From: Actinoplanes sandaracinus
Lineage (GTDB): Bacteria; Actinomycetota; Actinomycetes; Mycobacteriales; Micromonosporaceae
Direction of reading: 5' to 3'
Assembly (NCBI RefSeq): GCF_030009775.1
Contig: NZ_JASCTH010000001.1
Location: 432,888 to 496,887, forward strand
Length of the DNA: 64,000 nt
Below are positions 38,551 through 47,092 of the stretch, one piece after another. The position numbers and the translations under genes are program-made. Under the pieces are notes generated by a model. It was not told the DNA's origin, ran no database searches, and worked only from the letters and a program-made list of their open reading frames with translations. Position 1 is the first letter of the stretch. Every line of letters begins with the position of its first letter.

Positions 38551-39579
38551 TCAGACGGCGCCGGGCGACCGGCTCGCCAGTTCGCGGGCGATGGTGATCA
38601 GCTGGTCCTCCTGGCCGCCGACCAGCCGGCGCTCGCCGGCACGGACCAGGATCTCGGCACCGGAGACGCCGTACCGCTCGGCCAGCGTCCAGGCGTGCAT
38701 GAGGAAGCTGGAGTAGACGCCCGCATAACCCATGATCAGGGCCATCCGATCGAGTCGGCACTCGTCGGGCATCGCCGGGCGGACCACGTCCTCGGCCGCG
38801 TCGACGATCTTGAAGAAATCGACGCCGGTGCGAATGCCGAGCTTGTCGCAGACGCCGACGAACGCCTCCACCGGCGTGTTGCCCGCGCCCGCGCCGAAAC
38901 GACGGGTGCTGCCGTCGATCTGCCGCGCACCGGCCCGGTAGGCGAGGATTGAGTTGGCCACCCCGAGACCGAGGTTCTCGTGGCCGTGGAAACCGACCTG
39001 CGCGTCATCGCCCAGCTCGGCGACGAGCGCGGCCACCCGGTCGCCGACCTGGTCGAGCACGAGGGCGCCGGCGGAGTCGACCACGTAGACGCACTGGCAG
39101 CCGGCATCCGCCATGATCCGGGCCTGCTTCGCCAGCTCCGCCGGCGCGATGGAGTGGGCCATCATCAGGAAGCCCACGGTCTCCAGGCCCAGATCGCGGG
39201 CGATGCCGAAGTGCTGGACGGCGATGTCGGCCTCGGTGCAGTGGGTGGCGATCCGGCAGACGGTCGCGCCGTTGCCGGCCGCCTCGCGGATGTCGTCGAA
39301 GACGCCGACCCCGGGCAGCATCAGGAAGGCGATCTTCGCGTTGCGGGCCGCCTTCACGGCCGCCGTGATCAGCTCCTGCTCCGGGGTACGGCTGAGGCCG
39401 TAGGTGAAACTCGACCCGCCCAGCCCGTCGCCGTGGGTCACCTCGATCACCGGCACACCGGCGTCGTCGAGGGCCTCGACGATGGCCGTGACCTCGCCGA
39501 TCGTGAACTGGTGGCGTTTGGCGTGGGAGCCGTCACGCAGGGTCGAGTCGGTGATCCTAAGATCGGGCAAGTTCCTCAC
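38551..39579 (-). CDS. hsaF: HsaF-like 4-hydroxy-2-oxoacid aldolase
   Basis: A 342-residue DmpG/HsaF-type aldolase. '[18 protein letters not shown]' at the N-terminus and '[15 protein letters not shown]' supply the divalent metal and catalytic residues. It cleaves 4-hydroxy-2-oxohexanoate to pyruvate and propanal, channelled to HsaG. The GTG start at 39579 lies within the last 23 bases of hsaG. A TTG at 39570 preceded by GTGAGGA is a possible alternative. It is last in the order hsaE-hsaG-hsaF, as in Rv3536c-Rv3534c. Confidence 0.93.
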   Translation of the reverse strand: MRNLPDLRITDSTLRDGSHAKRHQFTIGEVTAIVEALDDAGVPVIEVTHGDGLGGSSFTYGLSRTPEQELITAAVKAARNAKIAFLMLPGVGVFDDIREAAGNGATVCRIATHCTEADIAVQHFGIARDLGLETVGFLMMAHSIAPAELAKQARIMADAGCQCVYVVDSAGALVLDQVGDRVAALVAELGDDAQVGFHGHENLGLGVANSILAYRAGARQIDGSTRRFGAGAGNTPVEAFVGVCDKLGIRTGVDFFKIVDAAEDVVRPAMPDECRLDRMALIMGYAGVYSSFLMHAWTLAERYGVSGAEILVRAGERRLVGGQEDQLITIARELASRSPGAV

Positions 39580-40426
39580 CCACTCTGGTCGCGGCAGCGG
39601 TCATGATGTCCAGGTTCCCGGCATATCTCGGCATGTAGTCGCCAGAGCCCTCGATCTCCACGAAGATCGCGACTCGCATCCGGTCGCCCACCGGATCGAA
39701 CTGCGGCTCGTCCAGCAGCCGATACCCCGGCACGTACGCCGAGATCTCGGCCACGCGGTCGACGACGGACTTGGTGATGATCGCGGGGTCGGCGCCGGCG
39801 GTGACCGCACAGAAGATCGTGTCCCGCATGATCAACGGCGGGGACGCGGGGTTCAGCACGATGATCGCCTTCCCGCGGGCGGCTCCGCCGATCACCTCCA
39901 GCCCACGGCTCGTGGCCCGGGTGAACTCGTCGATGTTCGCCCTGGTCCCCGGTCCCGCCGACCGTGACGCCACAGTGGCCACGATCTCGGCATAGCTGAC
40001 CGGCGTCACCCGCGACACCGCGTGCACCATCGGGATGGTCGCCTGCCCGCCACAGGTGATCAGGTTGAGGTTCGGCGCGTCCCGGTGCTCCCCGAGGTTC
40101 ACCTCCGGCACCACGCCCGGGCCGATCGCCGCCGGCGTCAGGTCGATCGCCCGGATCCCCGCCGCCGCGTACCGTGGCGCGTTCGTCCGGTGCACCGCCG
40201 CCGAGGTGGCCTCGAACACCAGGTCGGGCAGTGGATCTTGAGCGAGCAGCCAGTCCACTCCGCCGGCGCCGGTCGCGAGCCCGTTGTCGGCGGCCCGCCG
40301 CAGCCCCGGACTCTCCCGGTCGATCCCGGCCATCCACCGTGGATCGATCACCGGCGACCTGAGCAGCTTGTACATCAGGTCGGTCCCGATGTTCCCCGAC
40401 CCCACGATCGCCGCGGTCAACGTCAC
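39557..40426 (-). CDS. hsaG: HsaG-like acylating aldehyde dehydrogenase
   Basis: A 289-residue acetaldehyde/propanal dehydrogenase (acylating) with NAD-binding '[15 protein letters not shown]', catalytic Cys125 ('[10 protein letters not shown]') and '[14 protein letters not shown]'. It converts propanal from HsaF to propionyl-CoA, and the two form a channelling complex in characterised relatives. Its start overlaps the hsaE stop by 4 bases, and its end overlaps hsaF by 23 bases. Confidence 0.93.
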   Translation of the reverse strand: MTLTAAIVGSGNIGTDLMYKLLRSPVIDPRWMAGIDRESPGLRRAADNGLATGAGGVDWLLAQDPLPDLVFEATSAAVHRTNAPRYAAAGIRAIDLTPAAIGPGVVPEVNLGEHRDAPNLNLITCGGQATIPMVHAVSRVTPVSYAEIVATVASRSAGPGTRANIDEFTRATSRGLEVIGGAARGKAIIVLNPASPPLIMRDTIFCAVTAGADPAIITKSVVDRVAEISAYVPGYRLLDEPQFDPVGDRMRVAIFVEIEGSGDYMPRYAGNLDIMTAAATRVGEELARS

Positions 40427-41214
40427 GGCGTCCCTCCCTTCGCGAATGTCAGCCGCACGTCACCGAGCCCGGTGAACTCGGCCCGGAACTCGTCGCCCGG
40501 CCGCACGTCGACGGCCCGCGCGCACGCACCCGGCATGATCAGATGCCCGGCCCGCAGGCGGACGCCGAATCGCGCCACCGTCCGCGCCAGCCACGCCACC
40601 GCGGTCACCGGATTCCCCAGCACGGCGTCGGAACGGCCCGCCGCCACCGCCTCCGTCCCCCGGAACAACACCGCGGCGATGCCGCGAGGATCAATCTCAT
40701 TCGGCGGTACGCGCTGAGCACCCACCACGAACCCCGCGGAAGAGGCGTTGTCGGCGATCGTGTCGGCCAGGCTGATCCGCCAGTCGGCGATCCGGCTGTC
40801 GATCAGCTCGATCGACGGCGCGAGCGCCTCGGTGGCCGCGAGCACGTCCGCCTCGGTGCAGGACTCCCCGGGCAGGTCGTCCCCGAGCAGGAACGCCACC
40901 TCGATCTCCACCCGTGGAAAGCAGTAGCGCTCCGCGTTCACCGGCTCGTCCTCGGAGAGCCGCATGTCAGCGAGCAGATGCCCGTAGTCGGGCTCGTCGA
41001 CGCCCATCATCTCCTGCATGGCCTTTGACGAGAGCCCCACCTTGTGCCCGACGACCGGTGCGCTGCGCCGCCGGATGTTGCGCAACTGGATCTCGTAGGC
41101 GTCGGCCGCCGTGAGCCCCGGGGACTCGCGGGTGATCGGCGCGACCGGGATCCGGTCCCGCTCGGCATCCCGCAAACGATCAGCGAACATGCTCAGCTCA
41201 GTCGCGGTCATCAT
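40423..41214 (-). CDS. hsaE: HsaE-like 2-hydroxydienoate hydratase
   Basis: A 263-residue 2-hydroxypenta-2,4-dienoate hydratase-family protein with '[15 protein letters not shown]', '[12 protein letters not shown]' and '[12 protein letters not shown]', whose Glu and Asp residues bind the divalent metal. It hydrates 2-hydroxyhexa-2,4-dienoate released by HsaD. Two adjacent ATG codons (41214 and 41211) are possible starts. The stop of the upstream KstD-superfamily gene overlaps them (ATGATGA), so hsaE depends on translation through that gene's repeat-rich tail or on an internal promoter. Confidence 0.92.
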   Translation of the reverse strand: MMTATELSMFADRLRDAERDRIPVAPITRESPGLTAADAYEIQLRNIRRRSAPVVGHKVGLSSKAMQEMMGVDEPDYGHLLADMRLSEDEPVNAERYCFPRVEIEVAFLLGDDLPGESCTEADVLAATEALAPSIELIDSRIADWRISLADTIADNASSAGFVVGAQRVPPNEIDPRGIAAVLFRGTEAVAAGRSDAVLGNPVTAVAWLARTVARFGVRLRAGHLIMPGACARAVDVRPGDEFRAEFTGLGDVRLTFAKGGTP

Positions 41215-43832
41215 GCCCTGCCAGCCTCTCCCGCCGTGGCGCCCGGTCCTTCTCCCGGCCGCCCACCCGCGCCATCTCCCGACCCTTCACCCGACCACCC
41301 GCCCGAACCGTCGGTCGGTCTCCCGCCCGGCCCCTCGGTCGGTCTCCCTCTCGAACCCTCGGTCGATCTGCCGCCTAGACCCGCGGCCGTCCACCCGCTC
41401 GAACCCTCGGCCGTCCACCCGCTCGAACCCTCGGCCGTCCACCCGCTCGAACCCTCGGTCGGTCTCCCGTCCGAGCTCTCGGTCGATCTCCCGCCCGAAC
41501 CCTCTCTGAACGCCTCGCTCGGCCTTCGTAGAAAAGCCCTGCCAACGAGCGGCCCTCGCCCTCGGGATCCGCCTCCCACTTCGCCCGAGCCACGTCGACT
41601 CGCTCTCGCATTCGGAGGTGTCTCCTCCGCCGCATCAGCCGCAGTGCCTCCGCCTACGGTCGGCTCCAGCATGGTGTGGTGCGCAACCTCGACACCCGCT
41701 GCGGGTGTGGCCACACCCGCAGCGGGTGTCGAGTTCTCAGAGGATGTGTGGTCGCCAGGCTGCACGGTCGAATCCGAATGGGCCTGGCCATCCGCCACCG
41801 CCCCCCTGGGCGGCGAGCCCTCCACCTCCAGCCCCGCGGGCGGCGAGTCCTCCGCCCCCAGCCCCGCGGGCGGCGGGCCGTCTGCCATCAGCCCCGCGGG
41901 CGGCGGGCCGTCTGCGGGGTGGATCGAGGCACGGTGGGCATCGGCGGACGGGGTGGCAGGGGTGGGCGGAGTGGCAGGGGTGGGCGGAGTGGCAGGAGTC
42001 GGCGGGGACGCAGGGGTGGGCGGGGTGGATGCGTGGTGGCCGGCTCGACGGCCGGAGAAGACGCAGTCGGCGAGGGAGAGGCCGCTGACGTAGGAGCCGG
42101 AGCAGATACCGACGGCGGTACGGCCGGCGGCGTAGAGGCCCGGGATCACGGTGGCGCCGGGCCTCAGTACCTGACCGGTGTTCTCGTCGACGGTGAGGCC
42201 ACCGAGGGTGAGCATCGGGGCCGGTGACGCCCGCACCGACACGTCCAGCAGCGAAAACGGCGGCCTGACCAGCAGGTGTGTGAGGTCCGCGGCCTTGCCT
42301 GCCGGGTCGGGGTGGCCCTCGCGGCAAGCCGTGTTGGCGGCGGCTACCGTCGCGGTCAGGCCGTCCGGGTCGATTCCGGCACGGCGGGCCAGCTTCGTGA
42401 GGGTCGGCGCGGAGATGCGCCGAGCGGTGAACAGCCACCGCGCCTGGAGGCGCTGGAACCACAGGGTCTGCTTGCGCAGCTGACGCCGGGCCCGCCGGAA
42501 CACGGTCGCGTCGAGGAGCAGCCATGCCCGCCCGTCCGGGCTGCGGAGCACGGCGTCGCCGATCGCCGCGCCATAGCGGGACTCGTCGCAGATCCGGCGG
42601 CCGTTCCGGTCGACGAGCAACCCTCCCAGCAGCGCCGACGGCGGGGTGAGGAACCGCCAGAGGGTGACCCGGTCCAGGTGTGCGGTGCCCGCCCCCACGC
42701 TGGTCCCGAGCCGGATGCCCGCGCCGTCGTCGCCGGGCGTCCCGAGCCGCAGACCGCCGCGGTAACCGGGCGCGTGCTGCCGCATCAGCGCCCGGTCGAA
42801 GACGAAACCGCCGGCCGCCAGCACCACCGCGTCCGCGCGGATGTGCAGGTCGCGGCCGTAGCGGTTCTCGACCCGGACAGCCGCCCGGTGCAACAGCCGG
42901 CCGAGCCCCGGCAGGTAGACGCCGGGCTTGACCGACCACCGGTGCAGCCGGTCGTGAGCGAGCCGGGCCCAGCCGGGCGCGTCCCGCAGCGTCCGGCACC
43001 GAACGCCCGTGACGCGCCCACCAAGGCTCGCGGCCGTCCCCGACCCGCCCGCCGTGGCGGCCGGATCCGCCGTCGCGCGCGGGTCCGCCGTCGCGGGCGG
43101 GTCCGCCGTCGCGGGCGGGTCCGCCGACCCGAGCAGGTCCGCCGACGCGGCCGGGTCCGCCGACGCGGCCGGGTCCGCCGACGCGGCCGGGTCCGCCGAC
43201 CCGAGCAGGTCCGCTGACCCGAGCAGGTCCGCTGACACGGGCGGGTCCTCTGACCCGAGCAGGTCCGCCGACACGGGCGGGTCCGGGAGCGTGGTGAGGC
43301 TGACCGCCTCGGTCTGGGGGAGGAAGCGGACACCGCGAGCTCGGGCGGCCTCGGCGAGGCGGGCGTGGAGCGTGCCGCCGGAGGTGCCGCGGGCGCGGAC
43401 CCGGTGGCCGCGCGGAGCCGGCGACGGATAGACGTGTTCGCTGCCCGACTGGTACAGGTAGTGACGGTTCGTCGGATAGGACGTCTTGTAGGGGCAGAGG
43501 CTCGCGTCGAACGGGACCCCGTGGTCCTCCAGCCAGCCGAGCAGAGCGGCGGACTCGTCGCAGAACCGGCGCAGGGTGGCGGCCGATACCGCGTCGCCGA
43601 CCTCGTGGCGCAGGTAGCCGTACATCGCCTCGGGGGTGTCCTCGATGCCGGCCGCCCGCTGCTGGCGGGTGCCGCCGCCGGCGTAGACGATGCCGCCGGA
43701 GATGGCGGTGGCGCCGCCGCCGGTGAACCGGTCGATGACCAGAACGGTCGCGCCGGACTCGGCGGCCTCGATCGCGGCGCTGACCCCGGCCGCGCCGAAA
43801 CCCACCACCACGACGGCGGCCGACTCGTCCAC
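41211..43832 (-). CDS. KstD-superfamily FAD dehydrogenase with repeat insertions and long tail
   Basis: An 873-residue flavoprotein. Residues 1-183 and 267-600 form a FAD/succinate dehydrogenase-like fold with 'VVVVGFGAAGVSAAIEAAESG' (6-26), 'GGATAISGGIVYAGGG' and a C-terminal 'VIPGLYAAGRTAVG', most like 3-ketosteroid Delta4(5alpha)-dehydrogenases. Relatives are about 490 residues long. Residues 184-266 are an inserted hexapeptide repeat, and residues 601-873 are a Pro/Gly/Ser/Glu-rich repetitive tail. The catalytic part looks intact, so activity is plausible. It is divergent from kstD, with a perfect KstR box between, and heads the hsaEGF operon. Confidence 0.8.
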   Translation of the reverse strand: MDESAAVVVVGFGAAGVSAAIEAAESGATVLVIDRFTGGGATAISGGIVYAGGGTRQQRAAGIEDTPEAMYGYLRHEVGDAVSAATLRRFCDESAALLGWLEDHGVPFDASLCPYKTSYPTNRHYLYQSGSEHVYPSPAPRGHRVRARGTSGGTLHARLAEAARARGVRFLPQTEAVSLTTLPDPPVSADLLGSEDPPVSADLLGSADLLGSADPAASADPAASADPAASADLLGSADPPATADPPATADPRATADPAATAGGSGTAASLGGRVTGVRCRTLRDAPGWARLAHDRLHRWSVKPGVYLPGLGRLLHRAAVRVENRYGRDLHIRADAVVLAAGGFVFDRALMRQHAPGYRGGLRLGTPGDDGAGIRLGTSVGAGTAHLDRVTLWRFLTPPSALLGGLLVDRNGRRICDESRYGAAIGDAVLRSPDGRAWLLLDATVFRRARRQLRKQTLWFQRLQARWLFTARRISAPTLTKLARRAGIDPDGLTATVAAANTACREGHPDPAGKAADLTHLLVRPPFSLLDVSVRASPAPMLTLGGLTVDENTGQVLRPGATVIPGLYAAGRTAVGICSGSYVSGLSLADCVFSGRRAGHHASTPPTPASPPTPATPPTPATPPTPATPSADAHRASIHPADGPPPAGLMADGPPPAGLGAEDSPPAGLEVEGSPPRGAVADGQAHSDSTVQPGDHTSSENSTPAAGVATPAAGVEVAHHTMLEPTVGGGTAADAAEETPPNARASRRGSGEVGGGSRGRGPLVGRAFLRRPSEAFREGSGGRSTESSDGRPTEGSSGWTAEGSSGWTAEGSSGWTAAGLGGRSTEGSRGRPTEGPGGRPTDGSGGWSGEGSGDGAGGRPGEGPGATAGEAGRA
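41278..41493 (-). repeat. 24-base tandem array in flavoprotein tail
   Basis: Nine units of 24 bases (starting 41278, 41302, 41326, 41350, 41374, 41398, 41422, 41446 and 41470), the central ones nearly identical, encode octapeptides such as SGWTAEGS and GRSTEGSR in the tail. Confidence 0.88.
41688..41733. repeat. 46-bp perfect palindrome within coding sequence
   Basis: The 23-base arm 41688-41710 (beginning CTCGACACCCGC) is exactly complementary to 41711-41733, with no loop. Each arm contains the smaller near-palindrome ACACCCGC-N-GCGGGTGT. It encodes two copies of TPAAGV on the minus strand. Confidence 0.92.
41791..41910 (-). repeat. 30-base tandem array in flavoprotein tail
   Basis: Four units of 30 bases (41791, 41821, 41851, 41881) share the core AGCCCCGCGGGCGGCG and encode the DGPPPAGL-type decapeptide repeat. 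Confidence 0.88.
41951..42031 (-). repeat. 18-base tandem array in flavoprotein tail
   Basis: Four units of 18 bases (41951, 41969, 41987, 42005) and a partial fifth, with the core GTGGCAGGGGTGGGCG, encode the PPTPAT hexapeptide repeat that follows the end of the catalytic fold. Confidence 0.88.
43065..43283 (-). repeat. 18-base tandem array inserted in catalytic domain
   Basis: Twelve in-frame units of 18 bases from 43065 to 43280 (core GTCCGCCGACGCGGCCGG) encode SADPAA, SADLLG and TADPPA hexapeptides, placed between 'VSLTTLP' and 'GGRVTGVRC' of the flavoprotein fold. Confidence 0.92.
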
Positions 43833-43880
43833 GCGGACCTCCCGGGGCTGCGCCGACGCTAGGCGCAGCGACCGAATAAC

Positions 43881-43894
43881 TATAACCTGTTCTA
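43881..43894. promoter_or_regulatory. KstR box, perfect, abutting the kstD start codon
   Basis: TATAACCTGTTCTA fits the KstR consensus fully and ends at the base before the kstD GTG (43895). Within it TAACCT (43883-43888) is a TAnnnT -10 element 6 bases before the GTG, consistent with a leaderless transcript. The divergent flavoprotein gene starts at 43832. Confidence 0.92.
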
Positions 43895-45472
43895 GTGGCT
43901 ATCGAGGAGGCATTCGACGTCGTCGTGGTCGGCAGCGGCGCGGCCGGCATGACCGCCGCGCTCACCGCGGCCCATCACGGGCTCAAGACTGTGGTGGTGG
44001 AGGGCGCGACGGTGTACGGCGGATCCACCGCCCGCTCCGGCGGCGGCCTGTGGCTGCCGGGAACGGAAGCGGCTACCTACCTGAAACACGTTACAGGCGA
44101 TGAGGTGCCGGCGGGCCGACGAGACGCGCTTCTCGAACACGGGCCGGCGGTGCTCGCCTTCGTCCGTGAGCACACGCCGCTGGAGTTCGCCAAGGTGCCG
44201 GGCTATCCCGACTACCACCCGGAGGCCCCTGGCGGCCTGGCCGAGGGGCGGACCGTCGAGCCGCGGCCGTTGGACGTCCGCCGGGTCGCGGCCGATCTGG
44301 ACACCCTCGCGCCGCCGTACCGGGCCGCGCCGAGCGGGATGGCGGTGACCGCGGTCGACTACCGGTGGCTGTCGCTGGGTCTGCGGCATCCACGGTCGGC
44401 GCTGACCGCGATCCGGCTGGCCGCCGGCCGGTTCCAGGGCCGCCGCCTCACCATGGGCCAGGCCCTCGCCGCCGGATTGCGGGCGGGGCTGCGCGCGGCC
44501 GGTGTGCCGGTGCGTCTGGGGACGCCGATGACCAGCCTCGTCACCGCTCAGGGCCGGGTCACCGGGGTCCGCTGTGGCGAGTCGCGGTTGACGGCCCGGC
44601 TCGGCGTGGTGCTGACCAGCGGCGGGTTCGAGCACAACGAGCGGATGCGGCGGGAGCACCAGGGCCTGGGCATCGAGGGCACGGTCGGCGCGACCGGCAA
44701 CACCGGCGCCGGGATCGAGGCCGGCCGGCGGCTGGGCGCGGCCCTCGACCTGATGGACGAGGCGTGGTGGGGACCGGCGCTGCCTCTCACCGGCGGACCG
44801 TACTTCTGCCTGGCCGAGCGCAACCTGCCGGGCAGCCTGATCGTCGACGGCACCGGCCGCCGGTTCGCCAACGAGGCGGCGCCGTACGTCGACTTCGTGC
44901 ACGTCATGCTGGGCCGGACCGGGTCGGGCACGCACTGCCCGACCTGGCTGATCACCGACCGCACCTACCGGGACCGCTACCTGTTCGCCGGCCATCCGCC
45001 CCGGGCCCCGCTGCCGCGCCGCTGGTTCGACGCGGGCGTGGCGCACCGCGCGGACACTCTGGACGGCCTGGCCGGCCGGATCGGGGTGCCTGCCGGGTCG
45101 TTGCGGGAGACCGTGGAGCGGTTCAACGGTTTCGCGGTGAACGGGCGGGACGAGGACTTCGGGCGGGGCGATTCGGCCTACGACCGCTACTACGGCGACC
45201 CGCGCCAGCACCCGAACCCCTGCCTGGGGCCGCTGCGCAAGCCGCCGTTCCACGCGTTCGCCCTGATCCCCGGCGACCTGGGCACCAAGGGCGGCTTGCG
45301 CACCGACGAACGGGCCCGCGTGCTGCGCCCCGACGGCACGGCGATCCCCGGCCTGTACGCCGCCGGCAACGCCTCCGCCTCGGTGATGGGCCGGGGGTAC
45401 GCCGGAGCGGGCGCCACCCTGGGCCCGGCGATGACCTTCGGTTACCTGGCCGCCCTGGACCTGGCGGTGTGA
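43895..45472 (+). CDS. kstD: KstD-like 3-ketosteroid Delta1-dehydrogenase
   Basis: A 525-residue FAD enzyme matching 3-ketosteroid Delta1-dehydrogenases: FAD motif 'VVVGSGAAGMTAAL' (10-23), 'GYPDYHPEAPGG' with tyrosines 104 and 107, and the C-terminal 'GRGYAGAGATLGPAMTFGY' with Tyr502 and Gly506 at the expected catalytic places. It introduces the 1,2 double bond in ring A, so that 9alpha-hydroxylation by KshAB leads to ring opening. The GTG start directly follows a KstR box and has no Shine-Dalgarno. A perfect KstR-type sequence also lies inside the gene at 44082-44095. Confidence 0.92.
   Translation: MAIEEAFDVVVVGSGAAGMTAALTAAHHGLKTVVVEGATVYGGSTARSGGGLWLPGTEAATYLKHVTGDEVPAGRRDALLEHGPAVLAFVREHTPLEFAKVPGYPDYHPEAPGGLAEGRTVEPRPLDVRRVAADLDTLAPPYRAAPSGMAVTAVDYRWLSLGLRHPRSALTAIRLAAGRFQGRRLTMGQALAAGLRAGLRAAGVPVRLGTPMTSLVTAQGRVTGVRCGESRLTARLGVVLTSGGFEHNERMRREHQGLGIEGTVGATGNTGAGIEAGRRLGAALDLMDEAWWGPALPLTGGPYFCLAERNLPGSLIVDGTGRRFANEAAPYVDFVHVMLGRTGSGTHCPTWLITDRTYRDRYLFAGHPPRAPLPRRWFDAGVAHRADTLDGLAGRIGVPAGSLRETVERFNGFAVNGRDEDFGRGDSAYDRYYGDPRQHPNPCLGPLRKPPFHAFALIPGDLGTKGGLRTDERARVLRPDGTAIPGLYAAGNASASVMGRGYAGAGATLGPAMTFGYLAALDLAV
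44082..44095. promoter_or_regulatory. Intragenic perfect KstR-type sequence in kstD
   Basis: TGAAACACGTTACA fits TnnAACnnGTTnnA but lies 187 bases inside kstD. It could be an auxiliary operator for looping or roadblock, or chance. Confidence 0.5.
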
Positions 45473-45480
45473 AGATCAAG

Positions 45481-45541
45481 CCCGGCCGGCTCTCAGCGCT
45501 GTCACAAACCCCGGTGACACAGCGCTGCGGGCCGGCCGGAT
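45481..45541 (+). terminator. Long imperfect hairpin after kstD
   Basis: CCCGGCCGGC and AGCGCTGTCAC on the left pair with GTGACACAGCGCT and GGGCCGGCCGG on the right, with a short bulge, around an 8-base loop. It starts 9 bases after the kstD stop and is a strong terminator candidate. Confidence 0.75.
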
Positions 45542-45632
45542 GGCGATCCATCGCTGTGGTGGACGGCGTTGAATACCGTGACGCTGTCGCCTTCGCGGCA
45601 CCTTTCTGATGTGGATCACTACGGGGGTGAGC

Positions 45633-47006
45633 GTGCCGACCCAACTGGCGCCTGCCGCAGTCAAGTCCGGGCATACCGGGCCCAGTCAGCTCAGACCAGC
45701 CGAGTCCGCCCCTGTCGAAACACCCGGAAGGGCCGCGCGGATCCGCGGCCGGCTGACCACGCCCCGGCTCTATGCGCTGGTCGCGGCCGGATTGGTGCTG
45801 GTGGGGCTGGCGGCGGGAACGGCCGCGGTCGCCGCGGTCCAGGACCGGTCCGGGCTGATCCAGAACGTCTCCGGGGTGAGCGGCCCGCTCAGTGTGGACG
45901 CGCAGACGCTGTACCGGGAACTCGCCGACGCCGACGCGACCGCGGCGACCGCGTTCCTGTCGGACGGCGGCGAGTCGGCCGTGCTGCGCAGCCGCTATCT
46001 CGACGACATCGCCCAGGCCAGCGCGGCCTTGACGGTGGCGCTGCAGTATGCCGAGGACGAGCGGGACACGGAGTCGCTGCGGCTGGTCGCCGACCGGCTG
46101 CCGGTCTACACCGGGCTGGTCGAGACGGCACGGTCGTACCAGCGTCTGGGTGTGCCGCTCGGTGGCGCCTACCTGCGGGAGGCGTCGGGGCTGATGCAGC
46201 AGACGGTGCTGCCGGAAGCGGCGAAGCTGTTCGAGAGCGCACAGGCGCGGGTGGCGGCCGAGCAGGACGCCGCCGCCCGTTTCCCGTGGGCGGCGGCGCT
46301 GCTCGGGCTGGTGGCAGTGGGTGCGTTGATCTCCGCACAGGTGCTGGTGGCCCGCCGGAGCCGGCGGATCCTCAACCCGGGTCTGGTCGCGGCGACGCTG
46401 GCCACGGTGCTCGCGCTGCTGTGGTCGGTGGTGGCGCTGAGCGCGTCGGCGGGCCGGCTGGAGACCGGGGAGCGGGACGGCTCGGCGCTGGTCTCGTTGC
46501 TCGCGAACGCCGGCCGGGCGTCGCTGCAGGCCCGCGCCAACGAGTCGCTGACCCTGGTGGCCCGGGGCGGCGGCGCCGCGTTCGAGAAGGACTTCGCCGG
46601 ACGGATGGACGAGCTGATCGGCACCGACGGGCGGGGCGGGTTGTTCGAGCGGGCGATCGCGCAGGCCCCGGTGGCCGATCGGCCGCTCATCAGCCAGGCC
46701 CGCGACGAGACGATCCGCTGGCGTGAGCTGCACCAGCAGGTCCGCGTCCAGGACGACGGCGGCGATTACGACAAGGCGGTCGAACTGGCCACCGCGACCA
46801 CCGAGGACGCGCTGCCCGCGGTGTTCGCCCGGGTGGACGGGGCGCTGACCGAGGCCCTGGCCACCGCCAACCGGCGGGTGGACCGGCAGGCGAACAGCGC
46901 CGACGGCGCGTTGCGCGGCCTGACCGCCGGACTGGTCCTGCTCACCGTGGGCATGGTGGCCGCGGTGGTCCTGGGTTTCCGCCCGCGAATCGAGGAGTAC
47001 CGGTGA
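45633..47006 (+). CDS. glnX: GlnX-like membrane protein
   Basis: A membrane protein of about 457 residues, placed by gene order and topology with GlnX (Rv0412c). It has an N-terminal transmembrane helix ('LYALVAAGLVLVGLAAG'), an extracytoplasmic helical domain, two central helices ('AALLGLVAVGALISA', 'AATLATVLALLWSVVALS'), a second extracytoplasmic helical domain and a last helix ('GLVLLTVGMVAAVVLGF'). In mycobacteria GlnX relays amino-acid sensing by GlnH to protein kinase PknG. Starts at 45609, 45627 and 45633 are possible; 45633 has GGGGG 6 bases upstream. Its stop overlaps an in-frame GTG of the GlnH gene. Confidence 0.72.
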   Translation: MPTQLAPAAVKSGHTGPSQLRPAESAPVETPGRAARIRGRLTTPRLYALVAAGLVLVGLAAGTAAVAAVQDRSGLIQNVSGVSGPLSVDAQTLYRELADADATAATAFLSDGGESAVLRSRYLDDIAQASAALTVALQYAEDERDTESLRLVADRLPVYTGLVETARSYQRLGVPLGGAYLREASGLMQQTVLPEAAKLFESAQARVAAEQDAAARFPWAAALLGLVAVGALISAQVLVARRSRRILNPGLVAATLATVLALLWSVVALSASAGRLETGERDGSALVSLLANAGRASLQARANESLTLVARGGGAAFEKDFAGRMDELIGTDGRGGLFERAIAQAPVADRPLISQARDETIRWRELHQQVRVQDDGGDYDKAVELATATTEDALPAVFARVDGALTEALATANRRVDRQANSADGALRGLTAGLVLLTVGMVAAVVLGFRPRIEEYR

Positions 47007-47092
47007 AGGCGACGACGCGCAGGACGCCGGTGAGGGCGACGGCTCCCGGTGGACCGGTGACAGCTACGACCGCTACGACCAGAGGAGTGCCG

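Noticed and set aside
41044..42093. Plus-strand frame of 349 codons opposite the flavoprotein tail
   Set aside because: It is the antisense of the repeat arrays, with Pro-rich low complexity and no start signals. The minus-strand frame continues from a true enzyme.
43065..43283. Tandem array considered as a CRISPR
   Set aside because: Units are directly adjacent 18-base repeats in frame with coding sequence, without unique spacers or cas genes.
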